Positions 47,960 to 56,405 of a DNA stretch of 64,000 bases are shown in pieces. The translations under genes were made by a program, and so were the position numbers. The stretch lies in contig NZ_KB822600.1 of the NCBI RefSeq assembly GCF_000364625.1, positions 209,774 through 273,773 on the forward strand. Reading direction: 5' to 3'. The stretch is from Pseudomonas thermotolerans DSM 14292 (lineage in GTDB: Bacteria; Pseudomonadota; Gammaproteobacteria; Pseudomonadales; Pseudomonadaceae). How positions within the stretch are numbered: position 1 is the first letter of the stretch; every line of letters begins with the position of its first letter. Below the pieces are notes generated by a model. The model had not been told where the DNA came from and searched no databases. It saw nothing but the letters and a program-made list of their open reading frames with translations.

Positions 47960-48358
47960 ATGACCATGCGCATTTCCATGCGTCAACTCGCTGCCGGACT
48001 GGCGGCCCTCCAGCTCGTCACCTTCGCTCAGATCCCCGTGGCGCAGGCGGCGATGATCGACACCCCGCAGGTGCTCCAGGAGCATCGGCAGGAGGTCGAC
48101 CGCCAGCAGCTGCGCGCCATGCTCGACGACCGCGAGGTGCAGCGGAAGCTCGAGTCCCTAGGCGTCGACCGCGCCCAGGTGGAGGCCCGCATCGACAGCC
48201 TGACCCCCGCCGAGCTGGCCCACTTCAACCAGCAGCTCCAGGAGGAGCCGGTGGGCGGCAGTGTGGTCGGCATCATCGTGCTGTTCCTGGTGATCTTCAT
48301 CATCACCGACATGCTCTGCGCCACTGACATCTTCACCTTCGTCAAGTGCGTGCGCTGA
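47960..48358 (+). CDS. PA2779-type small exported membrane protein
   Basis: 132 residues from the ATG at 47960, with AGGAGAGAG upstream. A signal peptide (about 1-30, cleavage near AQA-AM), a helical charged middle (EHRQEVDRQQLRAMLDD), and a C-terminal transmembrane helix (GGSVVGIIVLFLVIFIITDM) ending in LCATDIFTFVKCVR. The stop overlaps the next gene by 13 bases. The pair is conserved in Pseudomonas as PA2779/PA2778. The role is unknown; it may be partner or substrate of the downstream peptidase. Confidence 0.8.
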   Translation: MTMRISMRQLAAGLAALQLVTFAQIPVAQAAMIDTPQVLQEHRQEVDRQQLRAMLDDREVQRKLESLGVDRAQVEARIDSLTPAELAHFNQQLQEEPVGGSVVGIIVLFLVIFIITDMLCATDIFTFVKCVR

Positions 48359-49305
48359 GCTGCCTGCGCGTCCTCGTCCTGGGGACGCTGGCCGTGCTCG
48401 CCGGCTGTGCCGGCAAGCTGCAGCTGCCGGCCGGCAGCGAGCGCCTGCCCGTGGCGGTGGAGCTGCGTGACACCCCCTTCTTCCCCCAGAAGGACTACCA
48501 GTGCGGTCCCGCCGCGCTGGCCACCATGCTGGTCCAGCGCGGCGTGGACACCTCGCCTGAGGCGCTGGTGCCGAGGGTCTATCTGCCGGCGCGGCAGGGC
48601 AGCCTGAAGCTCGAGCTGGTCGCCGCGGCTCGCCAGCACGGGCTGCTGGTCTATCCGCTACGGCCCGGTCTGGATGCGCTGCTCGCCCAAGTGGCGGCCG
48701 GCCATCCGGTGCTGGTGATGCAGAATCTCGGCTTCGACTGGTGGCCGCAATGGCACTTCGCGGTGGTGGTGGGCTACGACCGTGCCCGTGAGGAGCTGGT
48801 GCTGCGCTCGGCCACCACGAAACGCTGGATCACCGGTTTCACCGCCTTCGACAACACCTGGCGGCGCGCCGGGCGCTGGGCGGTGCTGACCCTGCCGCCG
48901 GAGCGCCTGCCCGCGGAGGCGCAGCTGCAGCCCTGGCTGCAGGCGGCCAGCGACCTGGAGGAAACCGGCCAGCGCGAGGCTGCCGAGCGGGCCTACCGGA
49001 CCGCCGCCATGCACTGGGCGGACGAGCCGCTGCCGCTCTTCGCCCTGGGCAACGCCCGCTACGCGGCAGGCGATCGCGCCGGCGCCGAGCAGGCCCTGCG
49101 CGCCAGCGTGCAGCGCCGCCCGGACTTCGCCATCGGCTGGTTCAACCTCTCCGAGGTGCTCAACGAGCGTGGCTGCGCCGCCCAGGCCAGCGCAGCCCGC
49201 GCCTGCGCTCGCAAGCTGGCGCCCGCGGACCGGCGCCTGGCCGCACCACTCGATCCACCCGGGCGCCGGGAAGGTGCCTGCCCGGTGCTGCCGGCCTGTC
49301 CCTGA
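48346..49305 (+). CDS. PA2778-type C39-like cysteine peptidase lipoprotein with TPR
   Basis: 319 residues from a GTG at 48346. Lipobox LAGC (Cys21) makes it a lipoprotein. Residues about 40-165 form a C39-like papain-fold domain: YQCGPAALATML gives catalytic Cys53, and WPQWHFAVVVGYD gives catalytic His137. A TPR-like region (about 200-285: EETGQREAAERAYRTAA, ALGNARYAAGDRAGAEQAL) follows. C39 domains usually cut leader peptides after a Gly-Gly. Here the enzyme faces the periplasm and has no transporter attached. It overlaps the small membrane protein gene. Confidence 0.85.
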   Translation: MRALSCLRVLVLGTLAVLAGCAGKLQLPAGSERLPVAVELRDTPFFPQKDYQCGPAALATMLVQRGVDTSPEALVPRVYLPARQGSLKLELVAAARQHGLLVYPLRPGLDALLAQVAAGHPVLVMQNLGFDWWPQWHFAVVVGYDRAREELVLRSATTKRWITGFTAFDNTWRRAGRWAVLTLPPERLPAEAQLQPWLQAASDLEETGQREAAERAYRTAAMHWADEPLPLFALGNARYAAGDRAGAEQALRASVQRRPDFAIGWFNLSEVLNERGCAAQASAARACARKLAPADRRLAAPLDPPGRREGACPVLPACP

Positions 49306-49324
49306 TCCGGCTTTTGCCGTCCGG

Positions 49325-50197
49325 CTAGGCGAAGGCCGCCCGGTACTGTCCGGGCGTGCCGCCCAGTGCCGCGCGGAAGCGGTTGCTGAAGTGGCTGGCG
49401 CTGGCGAAGCCGCAGGCCAGGGCGATTTCACCGAGGGGCAGGAGGCTGTCGCGCAGCAGCCGGCAGGCCCGCTCCAGGCGGCGCGCCAGCAGGTAGCGGT
49501 GCGGTGGCACGCCGAAGCTGATACGGAACATCCGCGCGAAATGGTAGGGCGACAGGGCCACCAGGCTGGCCAGATCGTCCAGCTCCAGCGGCTCGTCCAG
49601 GTGCTGTGCGATGTAGTCCTGCAGCAGGCGGCGCTGCTGCGGCGCCAGGCCGCCCCTGAGCAGCGGGTTCTGGCGCGGCGCGGCCTGGGTGCGCAACAGA
49701 TGGTCGAGCAACTCGTGGCTCAGGCTGCTGACCAGCAGGCGCTCTCCGGGCTCTTCCCAAGGTAGGGCGATCAGCCGGCGAAAGCGCAGCGCCTGGACGG
49801 GGTCGTCGAGGAAGGTGTGCTCGCGCAGCTGCATCTCCCGCGGCTCTCGGTCGAACAGCCGCAGGGCGTCGAGGGCGAAGCGCTCGTCGCTGACGTAGAG
49901 GTGCACCAGTCGGATGTCGCCGTTGATCACCCAGGCCGATTCGTGACCGGCCGGCAATACGCAGAGTTTGTCCGGCGCGCCTTTCTCGGCGGGACGTTCG
50001 CGGCGGAAGGTGCCGGTGCCGCCGTCCAGGTAGCAGGTCAGGGTGTGGTGCCCGGGGCTGTGGTATTCGCGGGAGTCGTGGTGGTTGCGCCAGATCGCCA
50101 GGGCCAGGCCGTCGTTCAGCTCTGCGCAGCGTTCGAGGCGCGCGTGCGGGGAGCTGGCGAGGGACTGGAACACCTGGTGTTGGAGCAGCTGGGGCAT
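49325..50197 (-). CDS. AraC family transcriptional regulator
   Basis: 290 residues from the ATG at 50197 (a start at 50230 would add eleven). An N-terminal cupin-like sensor domain (about 30-130) is followed by a C-terminal double HTH (about 190-285: LDDLASLVALSPYHFARMFR, then LGEIALACGFASASHFSNRF and the GGTPGQYR end). It diverges from the EamA transporter gene with about 145 bases between, so it probably controls that gene. The inducer is unknown. Confidence 0.9.
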   Translation of the reverse strand: MPQLLQHQVFQSLASSPHARLERCAELNDGLALAIWRNHHDSREYHSPGHHTLTCYLDGGTGTFRRERPAEKGAPDKLCVLPAGHESAWVINGDIRLVHLYVSDERFALDALRLFDREPREMQLREHTFLDDPVQALRFRRLIALPWEEPGERLLVSSLSHELLDHLLRTQAAPRQNPLLRGGLAPQQRRLLQDYIAQHLDEPLELDDLASLVALSPYHFARMFRISFGVPPHRYLLARRLERACRLLRDSLLPLGEIALACGFASASHFSNRFRAALGGTPGQYRAAFA

Positions 50198-50342
50198 GAC
50201 CGGGCAACCTGCCTGAGGGAGTGCGTCCATGCTACTCCGCGGCGGTGCGGATGCCAGCCGGTGCCGGCGAAAGTGCGCAAGTTTGTGCAAGCCGGGGCGC
50301 AGCGGAGGCGGGAGACTGGCACGAGTCACCGCGGAGCCTGCC

Positions 50343-51248
50343 ATGAATCTGTCGCTCTATCTGCTCACCGTGCTGATCTGGGGCACCACCTGGATCGCCA
50401 TCAAGCTGCAGCTGGAGGTGGTCGCCATTCCCGCCTCCATCGCCTACCGCTTCGCTCTGGCGGCCGTGGTGCTGTTCGCCATGCTGCTCGCCAGCCGACG
50501 CCTGCAGCGACTGGATGCCCGCGGCCAGGCGCTGTGCATGGTGCAGGGTCTGTGCCTGTTCTGCCTGAACTTCCTGTGCTTCTACAGTGCCAGCCGGTGG
50601 ATCCCCAGCGGGCTGATCGCCGTGGTGTTCTCCACTGCCACTCTGTGGAACGCGTTGAATGCTCGGCTGTTCTTCCAGCAGCGGATCGCCGCCAACGTTC
50701 TGGCCGGCGGCGCCCTGGGGCTGGCCGGCCTGGCCCTGCTGTTCTGGCCGGAACTGGCCGGACACACGGCGACTCGGGAAACCTGGCAGGGCCTTGGCCT
50801 GGCGCTGCTCGGCACCCTGTGCTTCTCGGCCGGCAACATGGTTTCCAGCCTGCAGCAGAAGGACGGCATCCGCCCGCTGACCAGCAACGCCTGGGGGATG
50901 TTCTACGGTGCTCTGATGCTGGCCGCTTACTGCCTGCTCAGCGGCACGCCCTTCGGCTTCCAGTGGAGCTTCGCCTACGTCGGCTCGCTGCTCTACTTGG
51001 CGATTCCCGGCTCGGTGATCGGCTTCACCGCCTACCTTACCCTGGTCGGCCGCCTCGGCCCGGAGCGGGCCGCCTACTGCACGGTGCTGTTCCCGGTGGT
51101 GGCGCTGAACGTCTCGGCGTTCTTCGAGGGCTACCAGTGGACCCTGCCGGCGCTGCTCGGCCTGGTCCTGGTGATGCTCGGCAACCTGCTGGTGTTCCGC
51201 CGGGCGCGGCGAACCGGGGCGCCGACGGTGCCCGCCGCCGAATCGTAA
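50343..51248 (+). CDS. EamA/DMT family exporter
   Basis: 301 residues, ten predicted transmembrane helices in two EamA repeats (LLTVLIWGTTWIAIK; GLGLALLGTLCFSAGNMVSS). The drug/metabolite transporter superfamily usually exports amino acids or small metabolites. It is divergent from the AraC regulator, which fits a regulator-exporter pair. Confidence 0.9.
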   Translation: MNLSLYLLTVLIWGTTWIAIKLQLEVVAIPASIAYRFALAAVVLFAMLLASRRLQRLDARGQALCMVQGLCLFCLNFLCFYSASRWIPSGLIAVVFSTATLWNALNARLFFQQRIAANVLAGGALGLAGLALLFWPELAGHTATRETWQGLGLALLGTLCFSAGNMVSSLQQKDGIRPLTSNAWGMFYGALMLAAYCLLSGTPFGFQWSFAYVGSLLYLAIPGSVIGFTAYLTLVGRLGPERAAYCTVLFPVVALNVSAFFEGYQWTLPALLGLVLVMLGNLLVFRRARRTGAPTVPAAES

Positions 51249-51654
51249 ATTTCTGCCTGGGGCGAGGACATCTCACGCTTTCATTGATCTGGGTCAATGA
51301 AAGCGGCAATCGAGGCAATACAGAGTGCCATCATTTCGGCATCAGTTTATCGATTCCATGGATCGCCTCGGTCATCCCGCCCGGGTCCTCGATCGTCATG
51401 ACGACCCGAACAGCCGTCCGGAGCCTGCCCCTATCGGGCCGCTGGCGTTCAGGCAGAGCGTGGCGACCGACAAGGAGCCGGCCAGCCAGGGGGCCCGGAT
51501 GGAGCGGTCGACGCCACTCCCACCTGCAGGTGCGGGCCATTCTTGCTGCGCAGGACACAGAGGCCTGAACGAAGCGCCGTGATGTACGCCCCTAGGGAGC
51601 GTGGCCCCGGCGCTTTTTGGCGCCCGTAGAAAACAAGAACACGGGGAGAAGGGA
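51249..51654. other. 400-base gap before the GGDEF-EAL gene
   Basis: Contains the Anr-type box at 51284-51297 and a TACAGA -10-like hexamer at 51319-51324. A leader of about 320 bases would precede the GGDEF-EAL ATG. Small frames on both strands do not resemble any family I know; one on the minus strand (51558-51331) is open but has no ribosome binding site. A 5-bp GGCGC/GCGCC hairpin with a T-rich loop lies near 51609-51623. Confidence 0.4.
51276..51305. promoter_or_regulatory. Anr/Fnr-type box inside a perfect 12-bp inverted repeat
   Basis: TTGAT-CTGG-GTCAA (51284-51297) matches the Pseudomonas Anr/Dnr half-sites (TTGAT-N4-GTCAA). It sits inside CGCTTTCATTGA-N6-TCAATGAAAGCG (51276-51305), a perfect inverted repeat. 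The TACAGA at 51319-51324 is at the right distance for a class II Fnr-activated promoter (box centred near -41.5, start near 51332). Points to oxygen-limited expression of what lies downstream. Confidence 0.6.
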
Positions 51655-53889
51655 ATGATGAATGAGGAACTGGAGGATCTGCTGTGGCGGATCCGTCTGG
51701 ACGGCGAGGAGATCGCTGAGCGGCGGCGCTTTCTCGACTGGGACGAGGCCGACGCCCGGCGCCTGAACGGGGCTGCCGCACGGCTGGCGTCCTCGCAGCA
51801 GGCTTTCGTCGAGCGCCTCTACGCGCATCTGGGCCAGTTCTCCGTACCCTCCGCGCTGCTAGACAACCCCCAGCTGGTCGAGCGCCTCAAGCACAGCCAG
51901 GGCGACTACTACCGGCGGCTGTGGATTGGGCCGTTCGACGAGGACTACGTGCGTGGCCGGCTGCGCGTGGGGATGATTCACCAGCGGGTGGGAGTGGCGC
52001 TGAAGTGGTACCTGGGCGCCTACTGCCTGTACCTCAACGACATGTTGGCCGAGCTGTTCGCCGGACACCCCGAGCGCGAGCTGTTCGCCAGCCTGCTGAA
52101 GGCCGTGTTCTTCGACATGACGTTGGCCATCGACACCTACGGAGCCGCGCAGATCCGCGCCCTTGAGGACAGCGAGGCGCGCTTCGCCCGCGCCCTGCGC
52201 GGCGCCAACGACGGCATCTGGGACTGGCACATCGGCCTCGACCGGCTGTACGTCTCCGAGCGCTGGGCGAGCATGCTCGGCCTCAGCCGCGACGCCATCG
52301 GCGAGACCAGCGCCAGCTGGTTCGGCCGCGTGCATCCCGACGACCTGCCGGGCCTACGCCAGGCCATCGACGCTCACTTGCAGGGGCGCACGGAGTTCCT
52401 CCATCACCAGTACCGCATCCGCCATCACGATGGCGAGTACCTCTGGGTACTGGCGCGCGGCGTGGCCGAGGTGGTGGATGGCCGGGCCCTGCGCATGGCC
52501 GGCTCGCAGACCGACATCAGCGCCCGCAAGCGGGTCGAGGAGCGCCTCGAACATGCCGCCCGCCACGACCCGCTGACCGGCCTGGCCAACCGCACGCGCC
52601 TCGACGAGCAGCTGCAGCGCCTCCTGCAACGCAAGGACCGCGGCGTTCCAAGAGAGGCGGCGCTGCTGTTCATCGACCTGGACCGCTTCAAGCTGATCAA
52701 CGACAGCCTCGGCCACACCGTCGGCGACCGCGTGCTGGTGGAAGTGGCGCAGCGTCTCAACCGCTGCCTGCGCCCCGGCGACCAGTTGTTCCGCTTCGGC
52801 GGCGACGAGTTCATCGTGTTGCTCGACGGCATGTCCTGCGTCGGCGACGCCGAGCGGGTGGCACAGCGCATCCTCGAGCAGCTGCACCAGCCACTGGAAC
52901 TAGACGAGCGCACCCTGGTGGTCAGTGCCAGCATCGGCATCGCCCCGCTGCGCGAGCACGGCAAGACTCTGGACGCCCTGCGCGCCGCCGATCTGGCCCT
53001 GTACCGCGCCAAGGAGGCCGGCAAGGCGCAGTTCGCCCGCTACAGCGAGGATTTGCAGGTGACGGTGCGCCGCCGTTTGGAGCTGGAGTCGGCGCTCGGC
53101 CAGGCGCTGGGGCGCCGCGAGTTCGAACTGCACTACCAGCCGATCTGCAGTCTCGACCGCGATCCGCCCGAGCTGTTCTGTGTCGAGGCGCTGCTGCGCT
53201 GGCGCCAGGACGAGCGCCTGGTGTCGCCGCAGGAGTTCATCCCGGTGCTGGAGGAGTCCGGCGGTATCGTCGAGGTCGGCACCTGGGTACTGCGCGAAGC
53301 CTGTCGCCAGGTGCGCGCTTGGCAGCTGCGCGGTCAACCGCAGCTGAACTGCGCGGTGAACATCTCCAGCCGCCAGCTGCAGCAGGCCGGCTTCGTGCCG
53401 CAGCTGATCGACATCCTCCAGGAAACCGGCCTGCCACCCACCAGCCTGATCCTCGAGATCACCGAGAGCCTGCTGATGCAGGACGATGCCATGACCCAGG
53501 TGAGCCTGCGCGAGCTGGCCGACCTGGGCATCCAGCTGGCCCTCGACGACTTCGGCACCGGCTACGCCGCGCTCGGCTACCTGGCGCGCTTCCCGCTGCA
53601 CATTCTCAAGGTGGACAAGAGCTTCATCGGCGGCTCGCCCCATGACGGCGAGCTGAGCGCCATCGCCCGGGCGATCATCGGCCTCGGTCGCAACCTGCGC
53701 ATGGAGGTGGTCGCTGAGGGTATCGAGCGGGCTGAGCAATTGGCCTTCGTCGCTGGCGAGGGCTGCCATTACGCCCAGGGCTACTGGTTCAGCCGCCCGC
53801 GGAGTGCCACGGAGATGGACCGGCTGCTGGAGGCCGCGGACTTCTCGGGCGTCGGCCGGGCGGCGCAGGTTCCGGGAGACCGGCCATGA
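51655..53889 (+). CDS. Globin-coupled PAS-GGDEF-EAL protein (c-di-GMP turnover)
   Basis: 744 residues; the ATG at 51655 (or 51658) follows GGGGAGAAGGGA. Residues about 10-155 look like a globin-coupled sensor, with VGMIHQRVGVALKWYLGAY supplying the likely proximal haem His109. A PAS/PAC (about 170-295) follows. GGDEF is intact at about 382-386 with an inhibitory RxxD (RPGD) five residues before. The EAL domain is intact too: VEALLRW, NISSRQL, LEITESLL, LDDFGTGY, LKVDKSF and VVAEGIER. It could therefore make or degrade c-di-GMP, with haem-bound O2 as input. Its stop overlaps the start of the chemoreceptor remnant. Confidence 0.88.
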   Translation: MMNEELEDLLWRIRLDGEEIAERRRFLDWDEADARRLNGAAARLASSQQAFVERLYAHLGQFSVPSALLDNPQLVERLKHSQGDYYRRLWIGPFDEDYVRGRLRVGMIHQRVGVALKWYLGAYCLYLNDMLAELFAGHPERELFASLLKAVFFDMTLAIDTYGAAQIRALEDSEARFARALRGANDGIWDWHIGLDRLYVSERWASMLGLSRDAIGETSASWFGRVHPDDLPGLRQAIDAHLQGRTEFLHHQYRIRHHDGEYLWVLARGVAEVVDGRALRMAGSQTDISARKRVEERLEHAARHDPLTGLANRTRLDEQLQRLLQRKDRGVPREAALLFIDLDRFKLINDSLGHTVGDRVLVEVAQRLNRCLRPGDQLFRFGGDEFIVLLDGMSCVGDAERVAQRILEQLHQPLELDERTLVVSASIGIAPLREHGKTLDALRAADLALYRAKEAGKAQFARYSEDLQVTVRRRLELESALGQALGRREFELHYQPICSLDRDPPELFCVEALLRWRQDERLVSPQEFIPVLEESGGIVEVGTWVLREACRQVRAWQLRGQPQLNCAVNISSRQLQQAGFVPQLIDILQETGLPPTSLILEITESLLMQDDAMTQVSLRELADLGIQLALDDFGTGYAALGYLARFPLHILKVDKSFIGGSPHDGELSAIARAIIGLGRNLRMEVVAEGIERAEQLAFVAGEGCHYAQGYWFSRPRSATEMDRLLEAADFSGVGRAAQVPGDRP

Positions 53890-54085
53890 AGCGCAACTAC
53901 TCGGTCAGTGGGCGGACGATCACCATGCATCCCGCCGCCGACATCCTCTCCACCACCGAGCTCAAGGGGCACATCACCTACGTCATTCGGGCTGCGAGGC
54001 CATCAGCGGCATCGCCGAGCAGACCAAACTGCTGGCCCTCAAGGCGGCCATCGAGGCGGCGCGGGCCGGCGCCCGGGACGGTCAG
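53886..54085 (+). pseudogene. Collapsed Aer-type chemoreceptor gene
   Basis: The ATG at 53886 overlaps the GGDEF-EAL stop (ATGA). The first ~33 residues (RNYSVSGRTITMHPA, then DILSTTELKGHITYV) are the start of an Aer-like PAS domain. At about 53985 the sequence jumps, in another frame, to EAISGIAEQTKLLALKAAIE and AARAGARDGQ, the signalling tip of methyl-accepting chemotaxis proteins. About 1.2-1.3 kb of an intact receptor is missing between the two, and the 3' end is cut at the next gene. Both Asn of the usual NLLALN read Lys. This is a decayed gene, formerly second in an operon with the oxygen-sensing GGDEF-EAL protein. Confidence 0.8.
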
Positions 54086-55059
54086 GATTGGCGCCAGGCC
54101 TGCGGGTTGACCAGGTCGCGCGGGCGTTCGCCGGCGAGTGCGGCGAGCAGGTTGTCCGCGGCACGGAAGGCCATGGCCTGGCGGGTTTCGTGGGTGGCCG
54201 AGCCGACGTGGGGCAGGGTCACCGCCTGGGGCAGGGCGAACAGCGGCGATTCGGCCAGCGGCTCCTTCTCGTAGACGTCCAGGCCGGCGCCGCGGATGCG
54301 TTGCTCCTGCAGCGCCTCGATCAGCGCCGCCTCGTCCACCACCGCGCCGCGGGAGATGTTGACGAGGATCGCCGAGGGCTTCATCAGCGCCAGCTCGCGG
54401 CGCCCGATCAGCTGGCGGGTCTGGGCGCTGAGCGGCACCACCAGGCAGACGAAGTCCGCCTCGCCGAGCAGTTCGTCGAGGCTGCGGTACTCGGCGCCCA
54501 GTTCCTGCTCCAGGGCCGGCTTGCGGCTGTTGCCGGCGTAGAGCACCCGCATGCCGAAGCCGAAGCGGCCGCGCCGGGCGATGGCCGAACCGATGTTGCC
54601 GAGGCCGACGATGCCCAGGGTCTTGCCGTGCACGTCGCAGCCGAACAGGTCGGCCTCCACAGTGCGCTTCCAGTTGCCGGCCTTGGTCCAGGCGTCCAGC
54701 TCGGCGACCCGCCGCGCGGTGCCGAGCAGCAGGGCGAAGGCCAGGTCGGCGGTGCTTTCGGTGAGCACGTCCGGGGTGTTGGTGAGCAGGATGCCGCGGC
54801 GGGTCAGGTAGTCGACGTCGTAGTTGTCGTAGCCCACCGAGATGCTGGAGATCACCTCCAGGCGCTCGGCGTTGTGCAGCTGCGCCTCGCCCAGCGGTCG
54901 GCCGGCGCCGATCAGCCCGTGGGCGCGGGGCAGGGCCTCGGCGAACTGGGTGGCTATGTCGCCCAGCTTCGGGCTGGGGACGACCAGCTCGACGTGGGGT
55001 TGCAGGCGCTCGATCAGCGCGGGGCTGAGACGGCTGAAGGCGAGGACGGTCTTTTTCAT
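54082..55059 (-). CDS. D-2-hydroxyacid dehydrogenase (glyoxylate/hydroxypyruvate or 2-ketogluconate reductase type)
   Basis: 325 residues from the ATG at 55059, about the length of GhrB. NAD(P) Rossmann motif GIVGLGNIGSAIARR, and the catalytic triad in VNISRGAVVDE (Arg), GLDVYEKEP (Glu) and LPHVGSATHE (His). Closest by sequence feel to GhrB/TkrA (hydroxypyruvate, glyoxylate and 2-ketogluconate reduction). Its 3' end abuts the chemoreceptor remnant on the opposite strand. It is divergent from the ercA-like gene. Confidence 0.88.
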   Translation of the reverse strand: MKKTVLAFSRLSPALIERLQPHVELVVPSPKLGDIATQFAEALPRAHGLIGAGRPLGEAQLHNAERLEVISSISVGYDNYDVDYLTRRGILLTNTPDVLTESTADLAFALLLGTARRVAELDAWTKAGNWKRTVEADLFGCDVHGKTLGIVGLGNIGSAIARRGRFGFGMRVLYAGNSRKPALEQELGAEYRSLDELLGEADFVCLVVPLSAQTRQLIGRRELALMKPSAILVNISRGAVVDEAALIEALQEQRIRGAGLDVYEKEPLAESPLFALPQAVTLPHVGSATHETRQAMAFRAADNLLAALAGERPRDLVNPQAWRQS

Positions 55060-55241
55060 CGGGGCTTCCCGGGCAACGGAACGACAGCCGTGCAAGTTAT
55101 CATTCCCGGTAGCATTCGGGGACACGCCGGGGCGAGTTACGTGCGGTTATCGAAGTAAGGATGAAGGTCGCATTGCAATGCCCGAGGAATGCAGTAGGCT
55201 GCTGCCACCTAACCTACATAACAAGAAAATCAGATCCCTGC

Positions 55242-56405
55242 ATGAGCCACGACCTTAGTCAGCTGCGTAAATTCGTATCGCCGGAGATCATCTTTGGCGC
55301 CGGCTGCCGCCACAACGTTGCCAACTACGTGAAGACCTTCGGCGCCCGCAAGGTGCTGGTGGTCTCCGACCCCGGCGTGGTCGCCGCCGGCTGGGTTGCT
55401 GATATCGAGGCCAGCCTGCGTGCGCAGGACATCGCCTACAGCCTGTACACCCAGGTATCGCCCAACCCGCGGGTCGAGGAGGTGATGGCCGGCGCCGAGG
55501 TGTACCGCAGCGAGGGCTGCAATGTGATAGTCGCGGTTGGCGGCGGCAGCCCCATGGACTGCGCCAAGGGCATCGGCATCGTGGTCGCCCACGGCCGCAA
55601 CATCCTCGAGTTCGAGGGCGTGGACACCATCCGCGTGCCCAGCCCGCCGCTGATCCTGATCCCCACCACCGCCGGCACCTCGGCGGACGTCTCGCAGTTC
55701 GTGATCATCTCCGACCAGGTGGAGCGGATGAAATTCTCCATCGTCAGCAAGGCGGTAGTGCCCGACGTGTCGCTGATCGACCCGGAAACCACCCTGACCA
55801 TGGACCCCTTTCTCTCCGCCTGCACCGGCATCGATGCTCTGGTGCACGCCATCGAGGCCTTTGTCTCCACCGGCCACGGGCCGCTCACCGACCCCCATGC
55901 GCTGGAAGCCATGCGGCTGATCAACGGCAACCTGGTGGAGATGATCGCCAATCCTCACGACATCGCCCTGCGCGAGAAGATCATGCTCGGCAGCATGCAG
56001 GCCGGGCTGGCCTTCTCCAACGCCATCCTTGGCGCGGTGCACGCCATGAGCCACAGTCTGGGCGGCTTCCTCGACCTGCCCCACGGGCTGTGCAACGCGG
56101 TGCTGGTCGAGCACGTGGTGGCCTTCAACTACAGCGCCGCGCCGGAGCGCTTCAAGGTGATCGCCGAGACCTTCGGCATCGACTGCCGCGGCCTCGGCCA
56201 CAAGCAGATCCGCCAGCGGCTGGTCGAGCACCTGATCGCCCTCAAGCATGCCGTGGGCTTCCAGGAGACCCTCGGCCGCCACGGCGTGGGCACCTCGGAC
56301 ATCCCCTTCCTGTCGCGGCATGCCATGGAGGACCCCTGCATCCTCACCAACCCGCGGCCGTCCAGTCAGCGCGATGTCGAGGTGGTCTATGGCGAAGCCC
56401 TCTGA
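55242..56405 (+). CDS. ercA: ErcA-like iron-containing alcohol dehydrogenase
   Basis: 387 residues, the size of P. aeruginosa ErcA. Type III Fe-ADH: NAD site VGGGSPMDCAKGI, then DTIRVPSPPLILIPTTAGT. Metal ligands lie in CTGIDALVHAIEAFVS and HAMSHSLGGFLDLPHG. In P. aeruginosa ercA belongs to the regulon controlling ethanol oxidation (exaA and PQQ genes) and seems regulatory rather than catabolic. It overlaps the next gene, an ErcS-like kinase, by 17 bases. No exa or pqq genes are in the window. Confidence 0.85.
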   Translation: MSHDLSQLRKFVSPEIIFGAGCRHNVANYVKTFGARKVLVVSDPGVVAAGWVADIEASLRAQDIAYSLYTQVSPNPRVEEVMAGAEVYRSEGCNVIVAVGGGSPMDCAKGIGIVVAHGRNILEFEGVDTIRVPSPPLILIPTTAGTSADVSQFVIISDQVERMKFSIVSKAVVPDVSLIDPETTLTMDPFLSACTGIDALVHAIEAFVSTGHGPLTDPHALEAMRLINGNLVEMIANPHDIALREKIMLGSMQAGLAFSNAILGAVHAMSHSLGGFLDLPHGLCNAVLVEHVVAFNYSAAPERFKVIAETFGIDCRGLGHKQIRQRLVEHLIALKHAVGFQETLGRHGVGTSDIPFLSRHAMEDPCILTNPRPSSQRDVEVVYGEAL

